Both the position numbers and the translations under genes were made by a program. The notes under the pieces were generated by a model, which was given only the letters and a program-made list of their open reading frames with translations, had not been told where the DNA came from and did no database searches. Shown here piece after piece: positions 42,102 to 50,976 of a stretch of 64,000 nt of DNA (positions within the stretch are counted from its first letter, which is position 1; each line of letters starts with the position of its first letter). The stretch spans positions 1-64,000 of the forward strand of contig JANQOW010000067.1 in assembly GCA_028285595.1 (NCBI GenBank), written 5' to 3'. The stretch is from Hyphomicrobiales bacterium (lineage in GTDB: Bacteria; Pseudomonadota; Alphaproteobacteria; Rhizobiales; CAJQND01).

Positions 42102-42536
42102 TTATCGCTGCAGGCTCTTCACATACGACGTGATGCGGTCAACCCGTTCGGTGATCTCGGCCTCGGTTCTGCTCTGATCGGTCTTCAACAGCCCGCCTGA
42201 GGTTACCTCGAAAGCAAACCAGTTGCCCCAGACGGGCATTTGCCGCGTGCCGTGCCCAGCCTCGGTGCTGCGCCCATCTATGCTGCGTTTGACCCGCTCG
42301 GCCGGGAAGGTTCCGCTGTTCTCTGCTGCAAGCTGTGTAAGGTCTGTGGGTGCGGTCTCCAGGTCCTTCGCAACGGGGCCGTCCCCTTTCCCTTCGGGCC
42401 CATGGCACCGCGCGCACCAAGCCTGAAACTCGCCGGACCCTGGCGGGATGTCTTGGGCGTGGGCGCCTGAGAGCCCGGCGAGGGCAATCAAACAGAGCGC
42501 AAGGGTGACAAAGACGGCGGGACGGATCTGCGGCAT
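42102..42536 (-). CDS. Secreted c-type cytochrome
   Basis: This is a 144-residue single-haem cytochrome c with signal peptide FVTLALCLIALAGLSGAHAQ. The haem motif is CARCHG at residue 41, and the axial Met is probably in RQMPVWGNW. Periplasmic electron carrier. The Cys of the signal region is not in a lipobox. No oxidase or dehydrogenase is adjacent; the window's cytochrome c-PQQ enzyme is 38 kb away. Confidence 0.85.
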   Translation of the reverse strand: MPQIRPAVFVTLALCLIALAGLSGAHAQDIPPGSGEFQAWCARCHGPEGKGDGPVAKDLETAPTDLTQLAAENSGTFPAERVKRSIDGRSTEAGHGTRQMPVWGNWFAFEVTSGGLLKTDQSRTEAEITERVDRITSYVKSLQR

Positions 42537-42681
42537 GAGTTAACTCTCCAATGGGTGTTGGCTCTGCTCTACCGGCTTTCGCTGCGCCGGACTTTGATAT
42601 GGATCAGCCCGATTGTCCTAGATCAATGCTCTGCTGCGTCGCGTGCCTTACGTTCTGAGGCATGGAAGGAGAGGGTTGGTT

Positions 42682-43074
42682 ATGTTGGATATTTCCCCTG
42701 AAAAGGTTGCACATGTGATTGTCCGGGCACGAGAGGTGGACGCCAAAGTCAGTCCTTGGGATCAGGCCGGGGATCCAAGCGATTCCGACAGCATTTTGGA
42801 AGACCGTTCGGGCGATGCAACCGAGGCGGAATTGAAGAGTTTCATTGCCAATTGCAATGTGGATGAGCGCGCGAACCTTGTGGCGTTGGCGTGGGTAGGG
42901 CGCGGGACCTACGACGCCGATGAGTTTGCAGAGGCCAAGCGGGAGGCCGCAGCTCAATCGGTGACCCCAACGGAGGACTATCTGTTGGGTATTCCGTTAT
43001 TGGCAGACTATTTGGAAGAGGGCCTCAACCAACTCGGCATCTCCGTGGAAGACGCAGAGGCTGGAGTGCTCTAA
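42682..43074 (+). CDS. DUF3775 family protein
   Basis: This is a 130-residue acidic protein of the DUF3775 family. It starts MLDISPEKVAHVIVRAREVDAKV and has ELKSFIANCNVDERANLVALAWVGRG and DYLLGIPLLADYLEEGL, the recurring features. Role unknown; common in alphaproteobacteria. ATG 42682 is preceded by GGAGAGG, so the track start 39 bases earlier is not used. Confidence 0.8.
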   Translation: MLDISPEKVAHVIVRAREVDAKVSPWDQAGDPSDSDSILEDRSGDATEAELKSFIANCNVDERANLVALAWVGRGTYDADEFAEAKREAAAQSVTPTEDYLLGIPLLADYLEEGLNQLGISVEDAEAGVL

Positions 43075-43991
43075 GGCTTAGGTGACGGTTTGCCGCCGAA
43101 CTTCAGACCGGCAATGGCAATGCCGATCAAAATGAGAGCCAGCGCCACATAGGCATTCGGCGAGGGCCGCTCGGCCAGCAAGACGGCCCCCCAGGCGACG
43201 CCGAAGGGCGGCACCAGGTAGTTGATCTGTGAGAAGAATGCAGCCCCTTGCCGGCGCACGATCGTGAACAGCAGCAAGGTGGCAACGACCGTGTGCAACA
43301 CTGCCAGGCCGGCAATGGCGAGACCTGAGAGCAGGCTAGGTTCCAGGCTGAGCGGGCTGTCAAAAAGGAAGGTTGCCGGGATCAGCATCAATGCGGACAA
43401 CATGACCACCGACGCAGCAAGGCTGCGGGGCGGCAGGCCGGAAAACTGCTTGGTGATGATCGCGTTGATGCCGTAGCACACCGCTGCGCCGGCCACCGCC
43501 AGTTGACGCACGGTCTCCTCGCCCAACGTGGCAAGCTTGGCCGGCCCGATCAGCACGATGAGACCGGCAAAGCCGAGCACCACCCCGATGGCCTTGGGGA
43601 GTGTGATCTTCTCGTCCGCCGTAAAGATATGGGCCAGCACCAAAGTGGTGAGCGGCATGACCGCCATCAGAATGGCAGCAAGCCCGCTATCGATCTTCTC
43701 CTCGCCCCAGCCGATCAGAGCAAACGGCAGAGCATTGCCGAAAAAGGCCGACATGAGTATCCACCCCCAGAGCCGCTTTCCCCTGGGCATGGGCTGTTTG
43801 CTCAGAACCGCCATGGCCACCAGGATGACGCCGGCGAGTGTCAATCGGGATGCGGTCATGCTCACCGCCGGCATGGTTTCCACCGCCACCTTAATGAACA
43901 GGAAGCTGCTGCCCCAAATGGCTGAGAGCAGAAGAAGCAATCCATAATCCGCAAGGCCCGGGCCGGATGCGGCTGGCGGTTGAGAGGTCAT
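43071..43991 (-). CDS. EamA/DMT-family transporter
   Basis: This is a 306-residue inner-membrane transporter of the drug/metabolite type with ten expected helices arranged as two EamA repeats (ADYGLLLLLSAIWGSSFLFIKVAVETMPA and QLAVAGAAVCYGINAIITKQFS). Such proteins usually export amino acids or other metabolites. The start at 43991 or 44036 is not settled. It converges with the DUF3775 gene with a 4-base overlap. Confidence 0.87.
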   Translation of the reverse strand: MTSQPPAASGPGLADYGLLLLLSAIWGSSFLFIKVAVETMPAVSMTASRLTLAGVILVAMAVLSKQPMPRGKRLWGWILMSAFFGNALPFALIGWGEEKIDSGLAAILMAVMPLTTLVLAHIFTADEKITLPKAIGVVLGFAGLIVLIGPAKLATLGEETVRQLAVAGAAVCYGINAIITKQFSGLPPRSLAASVVMLSALMLIPATFLFDSPLSLEPSLLSGLAIAGLAVLHTVVATLLLFTIVRRQGAAFFSQINYLVPPFGVAWGAVLLAERPSPNAYVALALILIGIAIAGLKFGGKPSPKP

Positions 43992-44134
43992 GACAGGATC
44001 CAGAATGGGTGCGCGTGGTGAGACTGTGCGCTTCATTCGGGTTAATCATGAAACCGGCCTGTTGTCATGGCCATTTTTACCTAAGCCGGCCATATCCCCG
44101 ACCAAAAGTGATGAAATATCCCAAAATTCGAGGC

Positions 44135-44275
44135 ATGAAGGACCTAAAGCAAATGACTGCCCTCTCTGCTGTGTTCGACACGAGCGCTCCGGTTTTGGTC
44201 ACCGGCGCAAAGCGTTTGGCCGTGTGCGAGATGTTTCGACAGTTGGTCGATGCCGGAACCGTCAAACAAGAGTAA
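44135..44275 (+). CDS. Possible small protein (uncertain)
   Basis: This is a 46-residue reading frame (LKQMTALSAVFDTSAPVLVTGAKRLAVCEMF...) ahead of the lipase. The composition looks protein-like and helix-capable, but there is no homology evidence, and the longer track start at 44009 reads through promoter-like sequence. It overlaps the extended lipase start. Regard as tentative. Confidence 0.25.
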   Translation: MKDLKQMTALSAVFDTSAPVLVTGAKRLAVCEMFRQLVDAGTVKQE

Positions 44276-44303
44276 ACTGCAGACCGTGAGGACTTGGATC
44301 ATC

Positions 44304-45095
44304 ATGCACACAAAAGCAATGGTACTGAGCGTTTCTTTGCTCTCGCTTTCGCTTTTTGCGAACCCGTCGGCGGTGCGAGCAGAATCCACCGCTGACGACA
44401 CTCACGCCCGCTCCGGCAACCGGCAGTTTGAATATCATCAAAAGCCCGGTGCTGAGGCCGATACTGTGGTGATCCTTCATGGCTTGGGCCGCAACCGGTC
44501 GGCCATGTGGACTTTGGCCAAGCGCCTGGAAGTGGCCGGATACCGCACGGAACGGTTCGGCTACCGCTCGCTGCAACAGTCCCCGGAGGAGATTGTTAGC
44601 CGGCTCGGTGCTCAGGTGGCGGCGTGTTGCGCAGGCACTGAGAGCAAGGTGCACTTTGTTGGCCATTCGCTTGGCGGTCTGATCGCCCGTGCTTATCTCG
44701 CCAAACACAAACTGCCCAATCTCGGCCGGGTGGTTCTGCTGGGCACCCCGAACCAAGGCTCGGAGCTGGCCGATGCTTATCAGAACAAGTGGTGGTTTGA
44801 GTACCTCGGCCCCACCGTAAAGCAGCTTGGCACAACTGATGGCGGACTTGCCGGAAGCCTGCCAAAGCCGGATTACCCTGTGGGTGTGATTGCGGGCGCC
44901 CGCAGTGGACGCGAGAATGAAGACGTTCTGCCGGGACAGGATGACGGTTTGGTCACAGTGTCTTCAACCAAGTTTGCCGGAATGACCGACTTCATGGTGA
45001 TGCCCACCAGCCATTGGGAGATGCGTTACAGCGAGCCGGTGGCCGCCCAGGTTGTGAACTTCCTGAAGACCGGCCAGTTTGAGAAAAACCGTTAG
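44304..45095 (+). CDS. Secreted alpha/beta hydrolase, lipase-like
   Basis: This is a 263-residue exported lipase-type hydrolase. The signal peptide MHTKAMVLSVSLLSLSLFANPSAVRAE is cleaved before an LHGLGRNRS oxyanion loop. The nucleophile is GHSLGG, and the probable acid and base are the Asp of GQDDGLVTVSS and the His of PTSHWEM. It resembles EstA/triacylglycerol lipase-like proteins that cleave esters outside the cytoplasm. ATG 44304 is chosen because it starts the signal peptide; the track start lies 18 codons before. Its end overlaps the convergent XRE gene by four bases. Confidence 0.84.
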   Translation: MHTKAMVLSVSLLSLSLFANPSAVRAESTADDTHARSGNRQFEYHQKPGAEADTVVILHGLGRNRSAMWTLAKRLEVAGYRTERFGYRSLQQSPEEIVSRLGAQVAACCAGTESKVHFVGHSLGGLIARAYLAKHKLPNLGRVVLLGTPNQGSELADAYQNKWWFEYLGPTVKQLGTTDGGLAGSLPKPDYPVGVIAGARSGRENEDVLPGQDDGLVTVSSTKFAGMTDFMVMPTSHWEMRYSEPVAAQVVNFLKTGQFEKNR

Positions 45096-45790
45096 CGCGC
45101 TGGGTCCTTTGATTGCGCTGATGCCGCGCGCTCGCCCACCACCACATCTTTGGGGATCACGACGGGAGAGACGGCCCACACCAGCTTGCACACTTCATTC
45201 GACCGGTTGCGGCCATGGTGGGGGATGCTGGCGCTGAAACTGTAGCTGTCGCCGGCGCGCAAGGTGATGAGTTCATCACCGATCTGCATCTCCAACTCGC
45301 CTTCTATAACAACGCCATGCTCTTCGCCCACATGTTGCTGCAGGGGCTCTTCTGGGCGCTCGGCGCCAGGCAGATAGGTTGCGATGCCCATATAGAATTG
45401 CCCGCCAATTGAGCTGGAGAGGAGACGGTCCTCGTAACCCAACTCAACGGAGGTTTGTTGGTACAGGGTGTTCAAGTCACGCCGGTTCTGAGCGCGCACC
45501 ACATGAGCGCGTTCCATGGGACCATCCCCGGGGCGCTTGGCAAAGAACCAATTGGCGGACACGCCCAGGGCGCTTGCCACGGCGTGTACAACGTCTACGG
45601 ACGGATTGGAGGCGTTGCGCTCGATCGCGCTCAAGTGGCTGACAGAAATGCCGCTTTCCGCTGCGAGATCTTTCAGGCTCATCTTGCGCGCATGACGCAA
45701 CTGGCGCACTTCCGAGCCCAGCGAGATCAGCGATTTTGCCAGGGCAATCACGCGCGCCCCGCCTTCCTCATTCCGCGTCGAGTTCGCCAT
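45092..45790 (-). CDS. XRE-cupin transcriptional regulator
   Basis: This is a 232-residue regulator with an XRE HTH (LGSEVRQLRHARKMSLKDLAAESGISVSHLSAIERNASNPS) and a C-terminal cupin (HVGEEHGVVIEGELEMQIGDELITLRAGDSYSFSASIPHHGRN). Such PuuR-like proteins repress amine, amino-acid or sugar catabolic genes and sense small ligands through the cupin. It is divergent from the peptide-binding protein gene and is a candidate regulator of it. Confidence 0.88.
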   Translation of the reverse strand: MANSTRNEEGGARVIALAKSLISLGSEVRQLRHARKMSLKDLAAESGISVSHLSAIERNASNPSVDVVHAVASALGVSANWFFAKRPGDGPMERAHVVRAQNRRDLNTLYQQTSVELGYEDRLLSSSIGGQFYMGIATYLPGAERPEEPLQQHVGEEHGVVIEGELEMQIGDELITLRAGDSYSFSASIPHHGRNRSNEVCKLVWAVSPVVIPKDVVVGERAASAQSKDPAR

Positions 45791-45990
45791 GTCCCATCAC
45801 CCCGTTCGTCAATTCAACCCCATCCTAGTGTCGTTAGATCGTGCTGAGAAGAATTTTGTTGCTTTTTTCTTCTCTGAAAGGGAAACTTCCCCATTCGTAA
45901 GGAACCGGAGGCTGTTCCAGCTTCCGGTATGTGAGGCGAAGTGCGCGGAGTGACGCGCTCCACAATTAGGTTTCTAGGGAGGAAACACGT

Positions 45991-47625
45991 ATGTCCGACG
46001 ACAATCATCAAGGCCCAAAGGGCGTTGAGTACAGCTCGCTTACGGCCGGCGAGAAGGAAGGGGTACAGCGTGCCCTGAAACGCGGCGCAACGCGGCGCGA
46101 AACGATGCAAATGATGGTCGCTGCCGGCATGACCGCCGCGGCTGCTGGAAGTATCGTCACCGCAGCGAGCGAAGCGCTTGCAATGACACCCAAAAAGGGC
46201 GGTAAACTTCGGGTCGGTACCGCGCTGCATGGCCCGGACGACACTCTGGATCCGATCCGACTGACCTCTGAAACCGACTATGGCCGCGCCCGCGCGCACT
46301 ATAACAGCCTGATCCAGCTCAGCGACGACATCGTTCCGCAGCCGGAACTGGCAGAATCCTTCGAAGCCAACAAAGACGCTTCGGAGTGGACGTTCAGCCT
46401 GCGTAAGGATGTGAAGTTCCATGACGGCAGCAAATTCACCGCTGACGACGTGGTGTGGTCATTGAGCCGCCACTTGGGCAAAGACTCAAAATCCGTCGGT
46501 AAAGGGCTGATGACCACGGTTAAAGAGTGGAAGAAGACCGGTCCTTATGAAGTGAAGGCGATTTGTGAAGCGCCTTACGCCGACCTTCCGGCCGTACTGG
46601 GCGAGAAGCACTTTAAGATTGCCAAGGCAGATACGAAAGACTTCGCGACTGCGCCTGGAACCGGCCCGTTCAAGCTCGATTCCTTCCGGCCCGGCGTGGG
46701 CTCGCGGCATGTACGCAACGACGACTATTGGCGCGAGGGTGCCAATGTGGATGAGATTGAGCTCTTTGGTATCACCGACGAGGTGGCCCGGGTGAATGCT
46801 CTGATCGCCGGTGACGTGCAGCTCATCAATGTGGTTCCGCCAAAGTCCATGTCGCAGGTTGAGAACGCTCCGGGCGTGACCGCGCGGTCCATTCCGTCAG
46901 GCTCCTACATGGGGATCTGTCTGCACACCAAGCACGGGGAAGGCAACAATGCCGACTTCGTCAACGCCATGAAGTACATCATGCGCCGCGACCGGATTGT
47001 GAAGAACATTCTGCGCGGCCATGGCACAGCGGGTAACGATCACCCGATCAACGTGGCTTACGGCGTAGATTTTTGCGATGCGCTTCCGCAGCGTGAGTTC
47101 GATCCGGACAAGGCCAAGGCCCTGTTCAAGAAGTCAGGCCTGTCGGGCGCCGAAGTGCAGGTTGCCGAGGTGGCCGGTGGTGTGACCGACACCATGCTGC
47201 TGGTTCAGCGCGAGTGCCAGAAGATCGGCTTTAACCTGCAGATCAAGAAGGTTCCGACTGACGGTTACTGGGGTGCAGTGTGGCAGAAGACCGCCATGAA
47301 CGTCACCGCTTGGAACATGCGCCCAACCGCGACCATCATGCTTGATCTCTCCTATGCGCCTGGGGCTCCGTGGAGCGATACCGGCTGGGAAAATGAAGAG
47401 ATGGGCGTGTTGCTGGCCAAGGCCAAGGCGGAAACCGATCCCAAGATCAAGCACGAGCTTCTGTGCAAAATGCAGAAGATCGTGGCCGAGAACGCACCTG
47501 TGGTTATCCCGAGCCACCGGAACATCGTTGACGGTATCTCCGACAAGGTGAAGGGCGTGCCGAAGCTCGCGCTCGGCGGCCTTGGCGCCAGTGAGTGGCC
47601 GGAGTTCGTCTGGTTCGACGGCTAG
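45991..47625 (+). CDS. Peptide/oligopeptide ABC transporter substrate-binding protein, Tat-exported
   Basis: This is a 544-residue SBP_bac_5 (DppA/OppA-like) receptor. A Tat-type twin Arg (ATRRETMQMMVAAGM) precedes a hydrophobic AAAAGSIVTAASEALA segment and the mature start KKGGKLRVGTALHG. Features include YNSLIQLSDDIVPQPELAESFEAN and DDVVWSLSRHLG. No permease or ATPase genes are next to it, so transport must rely on components encoded elsewhere. GGGAGGAAA precedes ATG 45991. It runs ahead of a CocE-type peptidase gene, which fits a peptide-use pair. Confidence 0.9.
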   Translation: MSDDNHQGPKGVEYSSLTAGEKEGVQRALKRGATRRETMQMMVAAGMTAAAAGSIVTAASEALAMTPKKGGKLRVGTALHGPDDTLDPIRLTSETDYGRARAHYNSLIQLSDDIVPQPELAESFEANKDASEWTFSLRKDVKFHDGSKFTADDVVWSLSRHLGKDSKSVGKGLMTTVKEWKKTGPYEVKAICEAPYADLPAVLGEKHFKIAKADTKDFATAPGTGPFKLDSFRPGVGSRHVRNDDYWREGANVDEIELFGITDEVARVNALIAGDVQLINVVPPKSMSQVENAPGVTARSIPSGSYMGICLHTKHGEGNNADFVNAMKYIMRRDRIVKNILRGHGTAGNDHPINVAYGVDFCDALPQREFDPDKAKALFKKSGLSGAEVQVAEVAGGVTDTMLLVQRECQKIGFNLQIKKVPTDGYWGAVWQKTAMNVTAWNMRPTATIMLDLSYAPGAPWSDTGWENEEMGVLLAKAKAETDPKIKHELLCKMQKIVAENAPVVIPSHRNIVDGISDKVKGVPKLALGGLGASEWPEFVWFDG

Positions 47626-47652
47626 GCGCCAGCCCTTCGTTATAACGGTCAT

Positions 47653-47683
47653 GACGTGGTCCCGCTGAGAGCGGGGCCACGTC
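47653..47683 (+). terminator. Intercistronic hairpin between the binding protein and the hydrolase
   Basis: GACGTGGTCCCGCT and AGCGGGGCCACGTC form a 14-base stem with one G-T pair and a three-base loop. There is no T-run. It may protect the abundant binding-protein mRNA. Confidence 0.7.
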
Positions 47684-47708
47684 TCCTGACCGCTTGGGGA
47701 TTGCCCTC

Positions 47709-49682
47709 ATGACATTGACCGCTTCGTGTGCGTTCGATGACATCGAACACGTGTGGATTGAGATGCCTGACGGTGTGCGGCTGGCCGCGCGCCTCTGGCT
47801 TCCGCGCGGCGCGGCGAAGGCCCCTGTTCCAGCGGTCTTTGAGATCATTCCTTATCGGAAGGGCGACATGGTGCGCGCGAGAGATGAGCGCAACCATCCC
47901 TATTTCGCGGCCCGCGGCTATGCCTGCCTCAGGGTCGATATGCGCGGGTCGGGTGACAGCGAAGGCCTGATGGGGGACATGTATGAGCCGAACGAGCTTG
48001 CCGACACCCGCCACGTGATTGAGTGGATTGCCAGCCAGCCCTGGTGCACCGGGCGCGTGGGGATGTTCGGCACATCGTGGGGCGGCACCGCCGGCTTGCA
48101 GGCCAGCGTTGATGCGCCCGAGGCGTTGAAGGCCGTGATCGCGGTGTGTGCCACCCATGACCGCTATGAGGACGATATCCACCATATGGGGGGATGCTTG
48201 CTCACAGACTCCATCGAGTGGGGCGCGACGCTGCCGGCGATACTGGCCTCCCCACCGTGTGCGGACACGGTGGGGCCTGAGTGGTGGGAGATGTGGCAGG
48301 AGCGGCTGGAGCACCTTGCGTTTCCGCTTGAAGCCTGGGTGCGCGAAGAGGCCAGAGGGGCGTATTGGCGGCACGGGTCTACACGGTTCGATGCTGATCG
48401 GATCAGCACACCCATTCTTGCTATTGGTGGCTGGTCAGACCGCTATTCGAACTCCGTAATGTCCTTGGCGGCTGCGCGGCCTGATCAGGTTTGGGGGATC
48501 GTGGGGCCGTGGAGCCATCACTATCCCGATGTAGGTCACCCTGGGCCGGCCATGGACTTCCAAAAGGTTGCTCTCGACTGGTGGGACCATTGGCTCAAGG
48601 CTTCAGAGCCGGAGGTGCCGTCTTGGCCCAAGCTCCGTGTGTGGCTGCGCGAGCATGATGAGCCGGCTGATGCGATTGACCGAAGGAACGGGCGGTGGAT
48701 CGAGAGCCAGCTTGCCGAGGAGCATTGGCGCCTGCACTTGAGTGATGGAGCGCTGGTGGAGGAAGTCCCTTCAGATCAGGCGGGCGGAGAAGCGATTGTG
48801 CCCCACGATTTGCGGGTGGGGCAGTGTGCTGGGGACACCGGTTATTTTGGCCGGTTCGGCGGCCTTCCGCTGGATCAAAGCGGCGATGATGTCCATGCGC
48901 TCTGCTATGAGACGCCGGCGCTGAGCGAAGATTTGATCCTCTATGGTGCCGCTGAGATGGTGCTGCGGGTCGCCGCCTCCGTACCACGCGCACAGCTCAG
49001 CCTGCGGCTCAGCGATGTTGCGCCTGATGGCACGGTCTGCCGTGTTGCCTTCGCCGTCCGCAATCTGGCTCTGGATGATATGTTGGATGGAGCGCCAGAG
49101 ACCCAAAAGGCGGCGATCCGTTTTCACACCACCGCCTATCGCTTCAAGGCCGGGCACAAGATCAGAGTGTCTTTGGCTGCGTCCTACTGGCCGCTTGTGT
49201 GGCCGGTGCCTCACACTTCTGAGATCAGCCTCAGTGAAGGGGCGTTGTCGTTGCCGGTGCTCAGCGGCGCACCTGACGCACACATACCTGAGCCGGGTGG
49301 GGAGGCGCAGCCGAAACTGCACACGGTCCTTCAAGCTCAGCCCTTAGAACGCCTGGTCGAAGAGGCCATGGACGGCACGCTGGTTTCCTCTTGGCATCAA
49401 CCCAGCATCCGGGTGAAGCACCATGCCACCAACTCCACGTTCGGATATGAAACCAGTGCGCGCCATCAGGTCCACAAAGATGACCCCTTGAGCGCGCGGA
49501 GCCGGTTCGATCACAGCATGGAGTTTGAGCGTCCGGACGGGGTCGCCCGCGTCCGCTCCCATGCCGAGGTGCGCTGTGATGCGGAATACTTTTACCTATC
49601 CGGTGAGGTGACGGTGAGTTGGAACGACGAAGACATCTTCGCCCGGCAGTGGGCGCCGTCCATCAAGCGGCGCTGGTCGTGA
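47709..49682 (+). CDS. CocE/NonD-family hydrolase (X-Pro dipeptidyl-peptidase type)
   Basis: This is a 657-residue serine hydrolase of the CocE/X-Pro dipeptidyl-peptidase class. An N-terminal alpha/beta domain (residues about 10-350) has the nucleophile GTSWGG, LRVDMRGSGDSEG, and the Asp/His region of ILAIGGWSDRYSN and GPWSHHYPD. The C-terminal jelly-roll part (residues about 360-560) holds AEMVLRVAASVPRAQLSLRLSDVAPDG; a further unknown region follows. No signal peptide is seen, so it is cytosolic, fitting cleavage of imported peptides or an ester. ATG 47709 follows GGGGAT. Confidence 0.86.
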   Translation: MTLTASCAFDDIEHVWIEMPDGVRLAARLWLPRGAAKAPVPAVFEIIPYRKGDMVRARDERNHPYFAARGYACLRVDMRGSGDSEGLMGDMYEPNELADTRHVIEWIASQPWCTGRVGMFGTSWGGTAGLQASVDAPEALKAVIAVCATHDRYEDDIHHMGGCLLTDSIEWGATLPAILASPPCADTVGPEWWEMWQERLEHLAFPLEAWVREEARGAYWRHGSTRFDADRISTPILAIGGWSDRYSNSVMSLAAARPDQVWGIVGPWSHHYPDVGHPGPAMDFQKVALDWWDHWLKASEPEVPSWPKLRVWLREHDEPADAIDRRNGRWIESQLAEEHWRLHLSDGALVEEVPSDQAGGEAIVPHDLRVGQCAGDTGYFGRFGGLPLDQSGDDVHALCYETPALSEDLILYGAAEMVLRVAASVPRAQLSLRLSDVAPDGTVCRVAFAVRNLALDDMLDGAPETQKAAIRFHTTAYRFKAGHKIRVSLAASYWPLVWPVPHTSEISLSEGALSLPVLSGAPDAHIPEPGGEAQPKLHTVLQAQPLERLVEEAMDGTLVSSWHQPSIRVKHHATNSTFGYETSARHQVHKDDPLSARSRFDHSMEFERPDGVARVRSHAEVRCDAEYFYLSGEVTVSWNDEDIFARQWAPSIKRRWS

Positions 49683-49694
49683 TCCGCTTTTGGC

Positions 49695-50429
49695 TCAGCG
49701 GAAACCTGAGGCTGTCATGAAGTTCTCATAGAGCTTCTTGGAGTCTGCCTTCATTCCGGTCATGCGTTCGTCGGCTTCGGCCTTGAAGCGTTCAAGTGCG
49801 CCGGCGCCTGCCGCCTTTTCCAGAGCGTCAGCATATTCAGGGATTGCGCCCCACATGGGGACGGTCGTCTCGTCGATCTCCACATGGTACTGGATCGAAA
49901 ATGCTTTCGGCCCCCAGCTCATGGCCTGCACCCGGCATGCCGGAGTGGAGACCAGAATGTCAGCGCCCTCGGGGGCCGCTAAGACTTCCGCGCTGTGCCA
50001 TTGCAGGCACCAGATTGTTTCCGGGAAGCCTTCAAGGAACGGGCTGGTTTTGCCGTTATCGGTCAGATGCACCGGCATGATGCCAATCTCCGGTTCGGCG
50101 GCCGGACCCACTTTGCCGCCCAGCGCTTCAGCCAGAAGCTGGTGACCCAGGCACAGGCCCATATAAGGCATCTTCAGGTCCACCACGGCACGGCGGATGG
50201 CGGCCTTCTCTGTTTTAAGCCAGGGGTGGGCGTCTTCCTGCCAGGTGTCCATGGGCCCGCCCATGACCCATAGGGCGTCGTACCCCTCCAGCTCAGGAAT
50301 GGTCTCGCCCTCGTCGAGCTCAACGGCGTCCCACTCAATGCCGTCGGCTGCGAAGTACTCTCGGAACGTGCCCGGGTGCTCGCAGGCGATGTGTTGGAAG
50401 ACAAGGAATTTGAGGGGTTTGATGCTCAC
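49695..50429 (-). CDS. Class I glutamine amidotransferase (GMP synthase-like)
   Basis: This is a 244-residue GATase1 protein. The triad is complete: Cys of GLCLGHQLLA, and the His/Glu of QYHVEID. It starts KPLKFLVFQHIACEHPG, as in the GuaA-like stand-alone group. Such proteins hydrolyse glutamine or gamma-glutamyl amides (PuuD-type) or act in unknown amination. It ends the leftward mgs operon; a repeat A copy separates it from the upstream gene. In this setting it might hydrolyse gamma-glutamyl amides, but this is conjecture. Confidence 0.86.
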   Translation of the reverse strand: MSIKPLKFLVFQHIACEHPGTFREYFAADGIEWDAVELDEGETIPELEGYDALWVMGGPMDTWQEDAHPWLKTEKAAIRRAVVDLKMPYMGLCLGHQLLAEALGGKVGPAAEPEIGIMPVHLTDNGKTSPFLEGFPETIWCLQWHSAEVLAAPEGADILVSTPACRVQAMSWGPKAFSIQYHVEIDETTVPMWGAIPEYADALEKAAGAGALERFKAEADERMTGMKADSKKLYENFMTASGFR

Positions 50430-50445
50430 AAGAGGCCTCCGCTAA

Positions 50446-50540
50446 CGTCATCCCGGAATTTGCGTCAGCAAATATCCGGGACCTAGGGCCGAGCGCTCAG
50501 AGTGTGCAGGCTCTGGGTCCCCGCTTTCGCGGGGATGACG
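50446..50540 (-). repeat. Dispersed palindromic repeat type A inside the mgs operon
   Basis: An inverted copy of A: it opens CGTCATCCCGGAATTTGCG and closes CCCCGCTTTCGCGGGGATGAC. It is in the gap between two leftward genes of one operon, so its hairpin is transcribed within the polycistronic RNA. Confidence 0.85.
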
Positions 50541-50547
50541 GTTTGGT

Positions 50548-50958
50548 TCAAAACTTCCTATAGGCCTTGTTGAGCTGAACCATCGGATGGTCCGGCGACA
50601 TCTGAAACTTGATCAGCATCTCGCGGGCCATCATGTCCCGGTCCTGCTGATTGTTCGGAAGTTTGATATCGTCCGGGATCGCCAGCCAGCCGTTGATGTT
50701 GCGGTCAAACACGGCGGGCTTGCCGTCGTCATAACCCATATGCACATCTTCCAGCCAGTTGAGATCATCCCAGCCCATGAACTCCATATAGCCCTTCAGG
50801 AAGGGCGTCAGGCGGTCATAGTCGGGCACCAGGTTCACATCGTAGCGGTAGCCGATGTGTTGGCCGAGTTCGCGCTCACGGTCGGAGTCCAGTCCATCGC
50901 CTTTGATGAACTGGTCCACATCCTTGATTTCTGAGCCTTTATAGCTTGATCCTGCCAT
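50548..50958 (-). CDS. Unknown small protein embedded in the mgs operon
   Basis: This is a 136-residue soluble acidic protein of unknown function. It has YDVNLVPDYDRLTPFLKGYMEFMGWDDLNWLEDVHMG and DGKPAVFDRNINGWLAIPDDIKLP, rich in Asp, Tyr and Trp. No Cys, no signal peptide and no known domain. It starts 18 bases downstream of the mgsC stop, so it is tightly coupled to it. A subunit or assembly role for the synthase is a guess based on position. Confidence 0.7.
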   Translation of the reverse strand: MAGSSYKGSEIKDVDQFIKGDGLDSDRERELGQHIGYRYDVNLVPDYDRLTPFLKGYMEFMGWDDLNWLEDVHMGYDDGKPAVFDRNINGWLAIPDDIKLPNNQQDRDMMAREMLIKFQMSPDHPMVQLNKAYRKF

Positions 50959-50976
50959 CGGTTCGTCCTCTCAAGA

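Noticed and set aside
44009-44134. Extended start of the small ORF before the lipase
   Set aside because: The extension is Cys/His/Arg-rich and reads through the DMT gene promoter; only the shorter frame is kept, with low confidence.
47638-47648. CGTTATAACGG, another GTTATAAC core
   Set aside because: The flanks do not match the two Zur-like sites and it lies between cotranscribed genes after a stop codon.
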